Below are positions 27,845 through 36,129 of a DNA stretch of 64,000 nucleotides, piece after piece. The stretch is from Marivita sp046592965. Lineage in GTDB: Bacteria; Pseudomonadota; Alphaproteobacteria; Rhodobacterales; Rhodobacteraceae. Every line of letters starts with the position of its first letter. Position 1 is the first letter of the stretch. Location of the stretch: positions 744,001-808,000 of the forward strand of contig NZ_JBISBV010000001.1 of assembly GCF_046592965.1 (NCBI RefSeq), given 5' to 3'. The position numbers and the translations under genes were made by a program. Below the pieces are notes generated by a model. It ran no database searches. It was not told the origin of the DNA and saw only the letters and a program-made list of their open reading frames with translations.

Positions 27845-28112
27845 GGAAACTGTCTCCGGTCCGATGTGAATTTTGCGATGTGCTAGTCCGACTGCCCGGC
27901 TTTCGCAAGTGCGGCGGAGCGAAGCGGTTATTTGCGTGATTGTGGCAAAGTTCGATTAAGTCGGGAGTTTCCCACAGGTTAGTGTTTGAATTCGGCCTTG
28001 AGCAGCGGGCCCGTTTTTTGCGTCGCGTCCGTTTGAGGTGACTGCACCGGCGTTTCTCGGAGGTCATGTCCGGCGTCACTGCGTGCCGACGCGGTGTCGA
28101 TTCTGCGGGGGC

Positions 28113-28418
28113 TCAGGCGTCTTTGGTCGGGACGGGGAGCGTTTCGGCCAGTGTTTCGAATGCGAGACCGCTGGCGATCAGGCAGGTCACGCCCGAGGGC
28201 GAAGTGACTGTGATTGTCCAGCTGCCGGTATCCATTGAGGCGAACACTTCGAGCAGCGTGTTGTTCTGGCCCAGACCGATGGACTGGCGGGTTTCACTGT
28301 AGATGTCCGCCAGCCGCTCCAGAACCTGCGCGCGCGGGGCGCAGGTTTCCTGTGCGTTGCTTTCGTGCGGTATGGCCAGAAGCAGAGCGGTGGCGAGAAC
28401 GGCGAGTTTCGGTGTCAT
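28113..28418 (-). CDS. Small secreted hypothetical protein
   Basis: A 101-residue protein with a clear signal peptide: a basic start MTPKL, a hydrophobic core AVLATALLLAI and a likely cleavage near SNAQ-ET at about residue 22-23. The mature part contains two cysteines (ETCAPR and GVTCLIAS) that could form a disulfide in the periplasm, and ends VPTKDA. It resembles short conserved hypothetical proteins of Rhodobacteraceae, but I cannot assign a function. It lies alone on the minus strand between mdh and the mcl2 operon. Confidence 0.7.
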   Translation of the reverse strand: MTPKLAVLATALLLAIPHESNAQETCAPRAQVLERLADIYSETRQSIGLGQNNTLLEVFASMDTGSWTITVTSPSGVTCLIASGLAFETLAETLPVPTKDA

Positions 28419-28520
28419 TGGCGATGCCTCTTATGGTTTGATGACCTGTTGCCCAAAGGGTGAGACGCGATGCCTACCAAATGGTTAACGGCGCGGGCGG
28501 CTAACCTTACGGGGCGCTTT

Positions 28521-28537
28521 TTCTGCACTGCGGCACA
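28521..28537 (+). promoter_or_regulatory. 17-bp word upstream of mcl2 that is shared with ccr
   Basis: TTCTGCACTGCGGCACA lies 79 bp upstream of the mcl2 ATG. TTCTGCATTGCGGCACA (one mismatch) lies 27 bp upstream of the ccr ATG. The part CTGC-N3-GCGG is close to the CTGC-N3-GCAG type reported for the polyhydroxyalkanoate regulator PhaR in Paracoccus; that assignment is a guess. Confidence 0.45.
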
Positions 28538-28615
28538 TCTGGTCTTGCACTATTTGGCTAAAAATGTACCTGTGCAGCGCAACATTATTTCGCACCAATC
28601 ACTCAGGAGACCGTC

Positions 28616-29473
28616 ATGGACATGCGCAGCCGCCCTTATCGCTCGGTTCTTTATATCCCCGGATCGAAAGACCGGGCGTTGGAGAAGGCGCGCAGCCTGC
28701 CGGTGGATGCGATCATTTTCGATCTGGAAGATGCAGTGTCGGTTGATGAAAAGCCGGGCGCGCGTGCGACGCTGGCGGAGGCGCTTGGTGCGGGTGGCTA
28801 TGGCGCGCGGGTGCGGATCGTGCGGATCAACGGGCTGGACACCGAATGGGGGCACGCCGATGCCGAAGCGGTCACCAAGATGGATTGTGACGCGGTTTTG
28901 TTGCCGAAGGTGGAAAGCGCGGCGCAGCTGGATGCGCTGGCCAAGATCACCGGCGACCTGCCGATCTGGGCGATGATGGAGACGCCAAGGGGCATGTTGA
29001 ACGCTGCCGAGATTGCGGCGCATCCGAAACTGGCCGGGATGGTGATGGGGACCAACGACTTGGCCAAGGAGCTGCAATCGCGGTTCAGGGCCGACCGGAT
29101 GCCGATGCTTGCTTCGCTGTCGCTGTGCCTGCTTGCGGCCAAGGCCGAGGGGCTGGTGATCGTCGATGGCGTCTACAATGCGTTCAAGGACGAAGACGGA
29201 TTGCGCGCCGAATGCACGAAAGGGCGCGACATGGGGTTTGATGGAAAGACGTTGATCCATCCAGCGCAGGTGGACATCGCCAATACCGCCTTTGCCCCCA
29301 CGTCTGAGGAGATTGATCTTGCACGCCGCCAGATCGCTGCCTTCGAAGAAGCGATGGCAGAGGGGCAGGGGGTTGCCGTGGTGGACGGCAAGATCGTCGA
29401 AAACCTTCACGTTGCCACGGCGCGTGAAATACTGGCAAAAGCAGAGGCGATAGACGCGATCGAAGCGGGGTAA
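28616..29473 (+). CDS. mcl2: (3S)-malyl-CoA thioesterase / CoA ester lyase (Mcl2 type)
   Basis: HpcH/HpaI-CitE family protein, 285 residues. It contains IIFDLEDAVSVDEK (metal-binding acidic motif), LPKVESAAQLD, MVMGTNDLAKELQ and KTLIHPAQVDIAN. The length and its place beside mesaconyl-CoA hydratase fit Mcl2, which in Rhodobacter hydrolyses (3S)-malyl-CoA to malate after the Mcl1 lyase step of the ethylmalonyl-CoA pathway (Mcl1 is longer, near 318 residues). Lyase versus thioesterase activity cannot be separated by eye. It is first in a run with nnrU, a DUF1737 gene and mch. Confidence 0.8.
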   Translation: MDMRSRPYRSVLYIPGSKDRALEKARSLPVDAIIFDLEDAVSVDEKPGARATLAEALGAGGYGARVRIVRINGLDTEWGHADAEAVTKMDCDAVLLPKVESAAQLDALAKITGDLPIWAMMETPRGMLNAAEIAAHPKLAGMVMGTNDLAKELQSRFRADRMPMLASLSLCLLAAKAEGLVIVDGVYNAFKDEDGLRAECTKGRDMGFDGKTLIHPAQVDIANTAFAPTSEEIDLARRQIAAFEEAMAEGQGVAVVDGKIVENLHVATAREILAKAEAIDAIEAG

Positions 29474-29476
29474 GCC

Positions 29477-30028
29477 ATGATCGGACTTCTTATACTGGGA
29501 CTGCTCATCTGGACGGGCGCGCATTTGTTCAAGCGCGTGGCGCCGGAGCGACGGGCCGCGATGGGTGATTCAGGACGCGGCATTGTGGCCGCGGCGCTGG
29601 GCCTCAGCCTTGTTCTGATGATCTGGGGCTTTTGGAAGGCCGATTTCATTCCGGTCTGGTATCCGCCCAGTTTCCTGACACATATCAACAACCTGCTGAT
29701 GCTGGTGGCGATTTTCGTGTTCGGGATGAGCGCGACCACGGGGCGGTTGCGCGGCAAGATGCGGCATCCGCAGCTGACGGCGGTCAAGATCTGGGCCGTC
29801 GCGCATTTGCTGGTGAACGGCGATCTGGCGTCGATCATCCTGTTCGGCGGTCTTCTGGCCTGGGCCGTGGCCGAGGTGATCGTGATCAACCGCGCCGAGC
29901 CGGTCTGGGATCGCCCGCCGCCGGGGGATGCGAAGAAGGACGTTCTGTTGGTGGTCATCACCATCGTCGCCTATGTCGTGATTTCCCTTATTCACCTGTG
30001 GCTTGGCGTTTCGCCGTTTGGAGGATGA
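29477..30028 (+). CDS. NnrU family membrane protein
   Basis: A 183-residue integral membrane protein with about five hydrophobic segments. It has the NnrU pattern: a HLFKRVAPERRA-type start after TM1, PPSFLTHINNLLML, and LRHPQL-like RGKMRHPQLTAVKIWAVAHLLVNGD. NnrU was named from a denitrification cluster, and its relative mZ-ISO is a heme-containing isomerase of carotenoids; the role here is not known. It starts 3 bases after the mcl2 stop and ends 1 base before the next gene, so it sits inside the mcl2-mch operon. Confidence 0.88.
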   Translation: MIGLLILGLLIWTGAHLFKRVAPERRAAMGDSGRGIVAAALGLSLVLMIWGFWKADFIPVWYPPSFLTHINNLLMLVAIFVFGMSATTGRLRGKMRHPQLTAVKIWAVAHLLVNGDLASIILFGGLLAWAVAEVIVINRAEPVWDRPPPGDAKKDVLLVVITIVAYVVISLIHLWLGVSPFGG

Positions 30029-30029
30029 C

Positions 30030-30233
30030 ATGAAGATTTACCGCTTGTTGACCGAGGACGATACATCGGCCTTTTGCCACAAGGTGTCCGAAGCGTTGAG
30101 CAAGGGATGGGAGCTCTATGGCACGCCGACCTATGCGTTCGATCAGGCCAATGGCGTGATGCGTTGCGGGCAGGCGGTGACGAAAGAGATCGACACGCCC
30201 TACAGCCCCGACATGAAACTGGGTGCGCAGTAG
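30030..30233 (+). CDS. DUF1737 domain protein
   Basis: A 67-residue soluble protein, MKIYRLLTEDDTSAFCHKVSEALSKGWEL followed by YGTPTYAFD, which matches the DUF1737 layout (a short alpha/beta domain with a conserved GWELYG). The ATG at 30030 is the start: GGAGG lies just upstream, at the end of nnrU, and a nine-residue in-frame extension runs back into nnrU. Function unknown. It is co-transcribed with nnrU and mch, as I remember from related genomes. Confidence 0.8.
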   Translation: MKIYRLLTEDDTSAFCHKVSEALSKGWELYGTPTYAFDQANGVMRCGQAVTKEIDTPYSPDMKLGAQ

Positions 30234-30256
30234 CTGTTGCGTAAGAAAGAGACGTT

Positions 30257-31288
30257 ATGACCAAGACCAATGCTGGCCGTTTTTTCGAGGATTACGCTGT
30301 CGGGCAGGTGATCCGCCATGCGGTGCCGCGGACCGTCAAGATGGGAGAGCGGGCGCTCTATCACGCGCTTTATCCGGCGCGTCACGCGCTCTATTCGTCG
30401 GATCAGTTCGCGCAGGATTGCGGCCTGCCGTTCAGCCCGCTTGATGACATGATCGCGTTCCATGTGGTGTTTGGGAAAACCGTACCGGATGTCTCGCTGA
30501 ACGCGGTGGCGAATCTGGGATATGCCGAAGGGCGTTGGATCACGCCGGTCTGGCCGGGTGACACGTTGCGCTCGGAATCCGAGGTGATCGGTGTCAAGCA
30601 GAACTCGAACGGCAAGACTGGTGTTGTCTGGGTTCGCACGCGCGGGATGAACCAGCATGACGAACTGGTTCTGGAATATGTGCGCTGGGTCATGGTGCGC
30701 AAGCGTGATGTTGAGGCGGCCGCGCCGGAAACGGTGGTGCCGGAGTTGAAACCGGCGCTTTCGGCGTCTGATCTGGTGATCCCGAAGGGGCTTGATTTCA
30801 CCGGATACGATTTCGAACTGGCTGGCGAGCCGCATCGCTGGGGCGATTACGAGATCGGTGAGAAGATCGACCATGTGGACGGTGTGACGATCGAGGAAGC
30901 CGAGCATATGATGGCAACGCGGCTTTGGCAGAACACCGCCAAGGTGCATTTCGACGCCACGTTCCGGCCCGACGGGCAGCGGCTGATCTATGGCGGGCAC
31001 ATCATCAGCATGGCGCGGGCGTTGTCGTTCAACGGGCTGGCGAATGCGCAGATGATCGTCGGGCTGAATGGCGGAGCACATGCGAACCCGTGTTTCAGCG
31101 GTGACACGGTGCGCGCCTGGTCCGAGGTGCTCGACAAGGCAGAAACCGATGCGCCCGGCGTCGGCGCGGTGCGGTTGCGGCTGGTGGCAACCAAGGAGGC
31201 TGAATCATTCGAGTTGAAAGGCGAGGACGGCAAGTATCTGCCGCATGTGCTGCTCGATCTCGACTATTGGGCACTGATGCCGGTGTGA
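30257..31288 (+). CDS. mch: Mesaconyl-CoA hydratase (MaoC family)
   Basis: Hydrates mesaconyl-(C1)-CoA to beta-methylmalyl-CoA in the ethylmalonyl-CoA pathway. It has 343 residues, twice the size of a single hot-dog domain. The first half (FFEDYAVGQVIRHAVPRTV, YARHALYSSDQFAQ region) and second half (HRWGDYEIGEKIDHVDGVTIEE) each look like a MaoC fold. The pathway neighbours mcl2 (upstream in the same run), ccr, ecm and mcd (elsewhere in the window) support the specific name. sdhC starts 218 bp downstream with its own promoter region. Confidence 0.88.
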   Translation: MTKTNAGRFFEDYAVGQVIRHAVPRTVKMGERALYHALYPARHALYSSDQFAQDCGLPFSPLDDMIAFHVVFGKTVPDVSLNAVANLGYAEGRWITPVWPGDTLRSESEVIGVKQNSNGKTGVVWVRTRGMNQHDELVLEYVRWVMVRKRDVEAAAPETVVPELKPALSASDLVIPKGLDFTGYDFELAGEPHRWGDYEIGEKIDHVDGVTIEEAEHMMATRLWQNTAKVHFDATFRPDGQRLIYGGHIISMARALSFNGLANAQMIVGLNGGAHANPCFSGDTVRAWSEVLDKAETDAPGVGAVRLRLVATKEAESFELKGEDGKYLPHVLLDLDYWALMPV

Positions 31289-31361
31289 AGGTGAAGATGG
31301 ACTGGCGCGGATCGTTGGAGAAAACCTGAGTGAAAAACTGCGAAACGACAGGGTGAATTTG

Positions 31362-31392
31362 TGTGATCACACGCTGTAAAAGTGTGATCACA
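31362..31392. promoter_or_regulatory. Tandem TGTGATCACA operators upstream of sdhC
   Basis: TGTGATCACA at 31362-31371 and again at 31383-31392, 21 bp apart, 115-145 bp upstream of the sdhC ATG. The first copy extends to a 12-bp perfect palindrome GTGTGATCACAC. Spacing, orientation context and distance to the start codon match the pair before sucC, so one regulator probably acts on both operons. Confidence 0.75.
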
Positions 31393-31506
31393 TCGCCTCG
31401 AAATTTGCGATTCCGGTGATAAAATGACCAAACTGCGCGGTCCTGTCTCGTGACACCGTTGTAAAAAAGAATAGAACCACGTGCAGGAACACGAAAGGAC
31501 TCAGAC

Positions 31507-31893
31507 ATGGCTGACGTCAATCGGGGCAATCGCCCGCTGTCACCGCATTTGCAGGTGTACCGACCACAACTGACCTCAATGACCTCTATCCTGACGCGCA
31601 TCACCGGCAACGCGATGATCGTTGCGGCGCTGATGATCGTCTGGTGGCTGATCGCGGCCTCGACTGGACCAGAGGCGTTCGCGACGGCAAACGGATTTGT
31701 AACAAGCTGGTTCGGCGATCTGGTGCTGTTCCTGTCGGTCTGGGCGCTGTGGTATCATACGCTGGCCGGTGTGCGGCATCTTATCTGGGACAATGCCAAG
31801 ATGCTGGAGATCGATCAGGCCGAAACGCTGGGCTGGATCGTGATTATCGGGTCGGTCGTTCTGACCGTACTGACTGTTGTTCTGGTTTGGTGA
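31507..31893 (+). CDS. sdhC: Succinate dehydrogenase cytochrome b556 subunit
   Basis: Membrane anchor of complex II, 128 residues with three hydrophobic helices. It starts MADVNRGNRPLSPHLQVYRPQLTSM (the RPLSPHLxVY block is the SdhC hallmark, with ubiquinone-site Ser and Arg in the following helix). The heme-ligand histidine lies in WYHTLAGVRHLIWD. AAAGGA precedes the ATG. It is first of the sdhC-D-A-lipoprotein-B operon, under the paired operators upstream. Confidence 0.94.
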   Translation: MADVNRGNRPLSPHLQVYRPQLTSMTSILTRITGNAMIVAALMIVWWLIAASTGPEAFATANGFVTSWFGDLVLFLSVWALWYHTLAGVRHLIWDNAKMLEIDQAETLGWIVIIGSVVLTVLTVVLVW

Positions 31894-31903
31894 GGCGCGA
31901 GAC

Positions 31904-32275
31904 ATGGCTTTTTTGACTGACCGCAAGCGTGCCGAGGGACTGGGCTCTGCACAATCGGGAACCGAGCATTTCTGGGCGATGAAGAAATCGTCGATTGCCT
32001 TGCTGATCCTCATTCCATTTTTCGTGTTTACCTTTGGCAACGTGCTTGGCTCGTCCTACGAGGACGTTCTGGCCTATTATTCGCGGCCTTTCCCCGCGAT
32101 CGTGGCGGCGTTGACGCTGCTTGTGGGGTTCAAACACTTCAATGACGGTTTTCAGGTCCTAATCGAGGACTATGTGCATGGCTTGGCCGGGAAGATCATC
32201 ATCCTCGGCATGACATGCGTAAGCTACGGCGCGGCTGCCGTTGGCGTTTTTGCAATCGCCAAAATGGCCCTTTGA
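31904..32275 (+). CDS. sdhD: Succinate dehydrogenase hydrophobic membrane anchor subunit
   Basis: Second membrane anchor of complex II, 123 residues with three helices. The N-terminus MAFLTDRKRAEGLGSAQSGTEHFW is the usual amphipathic pre-helix segment, and GFKHFNDGFQVLIEDYVHG carries the heme/quinone-side His and Asp-Tyr residues. The start at 31904 follows GAGG after the sdhC stop; a nine-codon in-frame extension overlapping sdhC is less likely. sdhA begins 16 bp downstream. Confidence 0.93.
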   Translation: MAFLTDRKRAEGLGSAQSGTEHFWAMKKSSIALLILIPFFVFTFGNVLGSSYEDVLAYYSRPFPAIVAALTLLVGFKHFNDGFQVLIEDYVHGLAGKIIILGMTCVSYGAAAVGVFAIAKMAL

Positions 32276-32291
32276 CGGAGTTTCCAGGATT

Positions 32292-34097
32292 ATGGCTGCA
32301 TACGAATACGAGACGCATGATTATGACGTCGTGGTCGTCGGCGCGGGCGGCGCGGGTTTGCGCGCCACGCTGGGCATGGCCGAGCAGGGGTTGCGCACGG
32401 CGTGCGTGACCAAGGTGTTCCCGACACGCTCGCACACGGTCGCGGCGCAGGGCGGCATCGCGGCGTCGCTGTCGAACATGGGGCCGGACCATTGGCAGTG
32501 GCATATGTATGACACCGTCAAGGGCTCGGACTGGCTGGGCGATACAGACGCGATGGAATACCTCGCGCGTGAGGCGCCCAAGGCGGTGTATGAGCTGGAG
32601 CATTACGGCGTGCCGTTTTCGCGCACCGAAGAGGGCAAGATCTACCAGCGCCCCTTTGGCGGCCACACGACAGAATTCGGCGAAGGCCCGCCCGTGCAGC
32701 GTACTTGTGCGGCGGCGGACCGTACGGGGCACGCGATCCTGCATACGCTTTATGGACAATCGCTGAAGAACAACGCGGAATTCTACATCGAGTATTTCGC
32801 CATTGATCTGGTGATGTCCGACGATGGGCGCTGCACGGGCGTCGTCTGCTGGAAGCTTGATGACGGCACGATGCATGTGTTCAATGCCAAGATGGTCGTG
32901 CTGGCGACGGGTGGCTATGGCCGTGCCTATTTCAGCGCTACGTCGGCCCATACCTGCACCGGCGACGGCGGCGGTATGGTGGCGCGGGCAGGGCTGCCGC
33001 TTCAGGACATGGAGTTCGTCCAGTTCCACCCGACCGGCATCTATGGCTCTGGTTGTCTCATCACCGAAGGCGCACGCGGCGAAGGGGGTTACCTCACCAA
33101 CTCCGAGGGCGAGCGCTTCATGGAGCGTTATGCGCCGAACTATAAAGACCTCGCGCCGCGCGATTACGTTTCGCGGTCCATGACCATGGAAATCCGCGAA
33201 GGGCGCGGTGTCGGGGACGAGGCGGATCACATTCACCTGAACCTGTCGCATCTGCCGAAAGAGGCGCTTGCCGAACGTCTGCCCGGCATTTCCGAGAGTG
33301 CCAAGATTTTCGCCGGTGTCGATGTCACCAAGGAGCCGATCCCGGTTCTGCCGACCGTGCATTACAACATGGGCGGTATTCCGACGAACTATTGGGGCGA
33401 AGTGCTGAACCCCACCGAGGATGAGCCGAACAAGGTTGTTCCGGGCCTGATGGCCGTGGGCGAGGCGGGCTGTGCGTCGGTGCATGGCGCGAACCGGCTT
33501 GGGTCGAATTCGCTGATTGACCTTGTGGTCTTTGGCCGTGCGGCCGCGATCCGGGCGGGCAAGGTCGTTGACCCCGAAAGCGCCGTGCCTGCGACGAACA
33601 AGGCGTCCGTCGACAAGGCGTTTGAGCGGTTCGACGGGTTGCGCAACGCCAATGGCGGCGTTCCGACTGCCGAGCTGCGGCTTGAGATGCAGAAAACCAT
33701 GCAGGCCGATGCCGCCGTGTTCCGTACGGCCAAGACGATGAAAGAGGGTCTGGACAAGATGACGGCGATTGCCGCCAAGCTGGACGATCTCAAAGTGACC
33801 GACCGCAGCCTTGTCTGGAACTCGGATCTGATGGAAACGCTGGAACTGACCAACCTCATGCCCAACGCGCTGGCGACAATCACCGGGGCCGAGGCGCGCA
33901 AGGAAAGCCGCGGCGCGCATGCGCATGAGGATTTCAGCACGCGGGACGACGAGAACTGGCGGGTTCATACTATCGCGCGGGTCGAGGGCAACTCGGTTGA
34001 TCTCAGCTACCGTCCGGTGGTGACAGATCCGCTCTCGACGGAAGCCGAAGGTGGTATCTCGCTCAAGAAGATCGCGCCGAAAGAACGGACGTTCTGA
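32292..34097 (+). CDS. sdhA: Succinate dehydrogenase flavoprotein subunit
   Basis: Catalytic subunit that oxidises succinate to fumarate, 601 residues. The FAD motif is VVVGAGGAGLRA, the covalent FAD histidine is in TRSHTVAAQGGIAAS, the substrate region FHPTGIYGSGCLITEGARGEGG and HYNMGGIPTN are present, and the C-terminal YRPVVTDPL is typical. The ATG at 32292 gives the standard start MAAYEYETHDYDV; the in-frame ATG inside sdhD is rejected. Its stop TGA shares a base with the ATG of a small lipoprotein gene. Confidence 0.97.
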   Translation: MAAYEYETHDYDVVVVGAGGAGLRATLGMAEQGLRTACVTKVFPTRSHTVAAQGGIAASLSNMGPDHWQWHMYDTVKGSDWLGDTDAMEYLAREAPKAVYELEHYGVPFSRTEEGKIYQRPFGGHTTEFGEGPPVQRTCAAADRTGHAILHTLYGQSLKNNAEFYIEYFAIDLVMSDDGRCTGVVCWKLDDGTMHVFNAKMVVLATGGYGRAYFSATSAHTCTGDGGGMVARAGLPLQDMEFVQFHPTGIYGSGCLITEGARGEGGYLTNSEGERFMERYAPNYKDLAPRDYVSRSMTMEIREGRGVGDEADHIHLNLSHLPKEALAERLPGISESAKIFAGVDVTKEPIPVLPTVHYNMGGIPTNYWGEVLNPTEDEPNKVVPGLMAVGEAGCASVHGANRLGSNSLIDLVVFGRAAAIRAGKVVDPESAVPATNKASVDKAFERFDGLRNANGGVPTAELRLEMQKTMQADAAVFRTAKTMKEGLDKMTAIAAKLDDLKVTDRSLVWNSDLMETLELTNLMPNALATITGAEARKESRGAHAHEDFSTRDDENWRVHTIARVEGNSVDLSYRPVVTDPLSTEAEGGISLKKIAPKERTF

Positions 34098-34405
34098 TGC
34101 GGTTGGTGCTCGCCTCTGTCGTGCTTTTGTCTGCCTGCTCTGTCCAGCAGCAGGACCAGATCGCGCGGGAGGCGGCACGGTCGGCCATAACGCCTGTGCT
34201 GGTGGAGCGCTTTCCCGGCGTGCCGCTGGAGCCGACGTTGAACTGCGTGATCTACAATGCCAGTGCGGTGCAAATCCGCGCTCTGGCGGTTGATAGCGTG
34301 GCTGGCACAACCCAAAGCACGGTGCAGATCGTGACCGATATCGTCTCGCAACCCGAGACTTTGACTTGTCTGGCGGCCAATGGCCTGCCGGCCCTGCTTC
34401 GTTAG
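34097..34405 (+). CDS. Small lipoprotein encoded inside the sdh operon
   Basis: A 102-residue protein with a lipoprotein signal: MRLVLASVVLLSAC, lipobox LSAC with Cys14 as the lipidated residue. The next residues (SVQQQDQ) lack Asp at +2, so outer-membrane sorting is expected if E. coli rules hold. The mature part is helical at first (REAARSAITPVLVERF), then carries two cysteines (LNCVIY and LTCLAA) and no known domain. It starts on the last base of the sdhA stop (TGATG) and ends 9 bp before sdhB, so it is translationally linked to complex II. Function unknown. Confidence 0.8.
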   Translation: MRLVLASVVLLSACSVQQQDQIAREAARSAITPVLVERFPGVPLEPTLNCVIYNASAVQIRALAVDSVAGTTQSTVQIVTDIVSQPETLTCLAANGLPALLR

Positions 34406-34414
34406 GAGAAAGAC

Positions 34415-35194
34415 ATGGTTCAACTGACGCTCCCCAAGAATTCGAAAATGCGCACCGGCAAGACGTGGCCAAAACCCGAAGGTGCGACCAATGTGCGGAA
34501 ATTCAGCATCTATCGCTGGAATCCCGACGACGGCCAGAACCCGCAGGTTGATACCTATTTTGTCGACATGGACAAATGCGGGCCGATGGTTTTGGACGCG
34601 CTAATCAAGATCAAGAACGAGATTGACCCGACGCTGACATTCCGCCGGTCCTGTCGCGAAGGCATCTGCGGATCCTGCGCGATGAACATCGACGGGATCA
34701 ATACGCTGGCCTGTATCTACGGCCTTGATGAGATCAAGGGCGATGTGAAGATATATCCGCTGCCGCATATGCCGGTGGTCAAGGATCTGATCCCCGACCT
34801 GACGCATTTCTACGCCCAGCACGCCTCCATCATGCCGTGGCTGGAGACCAAGACGAACCGCCCGGCAAAGGAATGGAAGCAATCCATCGAGGACCGCAAG
34901 AAACTCGACGGACTATATGAGTGTGTGATGTGCGCGTCGTGCTCGACGGCCTGCCCGTCCTATTGGTGGAACGGCGATCGCTATCTCGGGCCAGCGGCGC
35001 TGCTTCATGCCTATCGCTGGATCATCGACAGCCGCGATGAAGCAACGGGCGAGCGTCTTGACGAGCTGGAAGACCCTTTCAAGCTATATCGTTGCCACAC
35101 GATCATGAACTGCACCAAGACCTGCCCCAAGGGATTGAACCCCGCCAAGGCGATTGCAGAGATCAAGAAACTGATGGTGGAACGGCGCGTCTAG
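34415..35194 (+). CDS. sdhB: Succinate dehydrogenase iron-sulfur subunit
   Basis: Electron-transfer subunit of complex II, 259 residues. The [2Fe-2S] cysteines are in SCREGICGSCAMNIDG, the first C-terminal cluster motif is CVMCASCSTACPSYWW and the second CHTIMNCTKTCPKGLNP, which together bind [4Fe-4S] and [3Fe-4S]. AGGAGA precedes the ATG. The gene closes the sdh operon; a ZIP-like transporter begins 9 bp later and could be read through. Confidence 0.97.
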   Translation: MVQLTLPKNSKMRTGKTWPKPEGATNVRKFSIYRWNPDDGQNPQVDTYFVDMDKCGPMVLDALIKIKNEIDPTLTFRRSCREGICGSCAMNIDGINTLACIYGLDEIKGDVKIYPLPHMPVVKDLIPDLTHFYAQHASIMPWLETKTNRPAKEWKQSIEDRKKLDGLYECVMCASCSTACPSYWWNGDRYLGPAALLHAYRWIIDSRDEATGERLDELEDPFKLYRCHTIMNCTKTCPKGLNPAKAIAEIKKLMVERRV

Positions 35195-35203
35195 CCTCCA
35201 ACG

Positions 35204-35911
35204 ATGTCTGATCTGATCAAAGTGATCCTGCTGACATCGCTGGCAGGAAGCGCGATCCCGCTGGGAGCGTACCTGGCGGGACGGGAGCGGTTTGTGCCGC
35301 ACCGGTTTCTCAAGGAATTCCAGCACGCGATCATCGCATTCGGGGGCGGCGCGCTGCTGTCTGCGATTGCGCTCGTTCTGGTTCCCGAAGGGATCGACCG
35401 CCTGCCCGCGGTGCCATCCCTTCTGGCCTTCGGGGCCGGAGGTTTGGTGTTCGGGTTTCTCGATCACCTGTTGTCACGGCGAGAAGGGCGTTTGGCGCAA
35501 TTCATGGCGATGATGCTTGATTACATTCCCGAGGCGATGGCGCTCGGGGCCATGATGATCGGACAAAGCAGCGTGGCCCTTCTATTGGCGGGGCTGATCG
35601 CGCTGCAAAACCTGCCCGAAGGCTATAATGCGTGGAATGAGATGACCACAAAGAAGCGGAATCCCAAGCTTCTCGCTGTGTTCATCGCGATGGTGCCTGC
35701 GGGGGCAGTTGCGGCTGTGGTCGGTCTGACCATACTCGGTGAAGCGCAAGCCGTGCTGGGCGCGATCATGCTGTTTTCGGCTGGCGGTATTCTTTACCTG
35801 CTGTTCGAAGATATCGCGCCGCAGGTGCCGATTGCCCAACGCTGGGCCCCTCCAATGGGAGCGGTCATGGGCTTCATGCTTGGTCTCGCGGGGCATTTGG
35901 CAATTGGGTGA
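35204..35911 (+). CDS. ZIP family divalent metal transporter-like protein
   Basis: A 235-residue membrane protein with about seven to eight hydrophobic segments and the GufA/ZupT-like layout. The two family metal-binding helices are recognisable as MLDYIPEAMALGAMM and IALQNLPEGYNAWNEM. The usual His of HNFPEG and HEIPEG is replaced by Asp and Gln respectively, so the metal site, if there is one, is altered. It begins 9 bp after sdhB with no clear ribosome site, and may be read through from the sdh operon. Confidence 0.8.
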   Translation: MSDLIKVILLTSLAGSAIPLGAYLAGRERFVPHRFLKEFQHAIIAFGGGALLSAIALVLVPEGIDRLPAVPSLLAFGAGGLVFGFLDHLLSRREGRLAQFMAMMLDYIPEAMALGAMMIGQSSVALLLAGLIALQNLPEGYNAWNEMTTKKRNPKLLAVFIAMVPAGAVAAVVGLTILGEAQAVLGAIMLFSAGGILYLLFEDIAPQVPIAQRWAPPMGAVMGFMLGLAGHLAIG

Positions 35912-36129
35912 CTCGCGATCCTATTCCGCCGGTAGGTAAACCGAAAAGGAGCCTTCGACGGTTTGCGACGAACCACGTTCTTCGGGTTTCTTGTAGATCG
36001 TGGGCCAAGTGACCTTATGTTGTCGCCGCTCTGATACGTTGCTTCAATGATCGTTTCGATGGCGCAATAGTGACGCATGTCCGACAGACGCCATTGCAGG
36101 CGCTCGGATCGTGCCATTAAACGGGAGCC

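Noticed and set aside
32199..34472. 757-codon open frame antisense to sdhA
   Set aside because: Composition is Arg/His-rich without family residues, and sdhA on the other strand is unambiguous.
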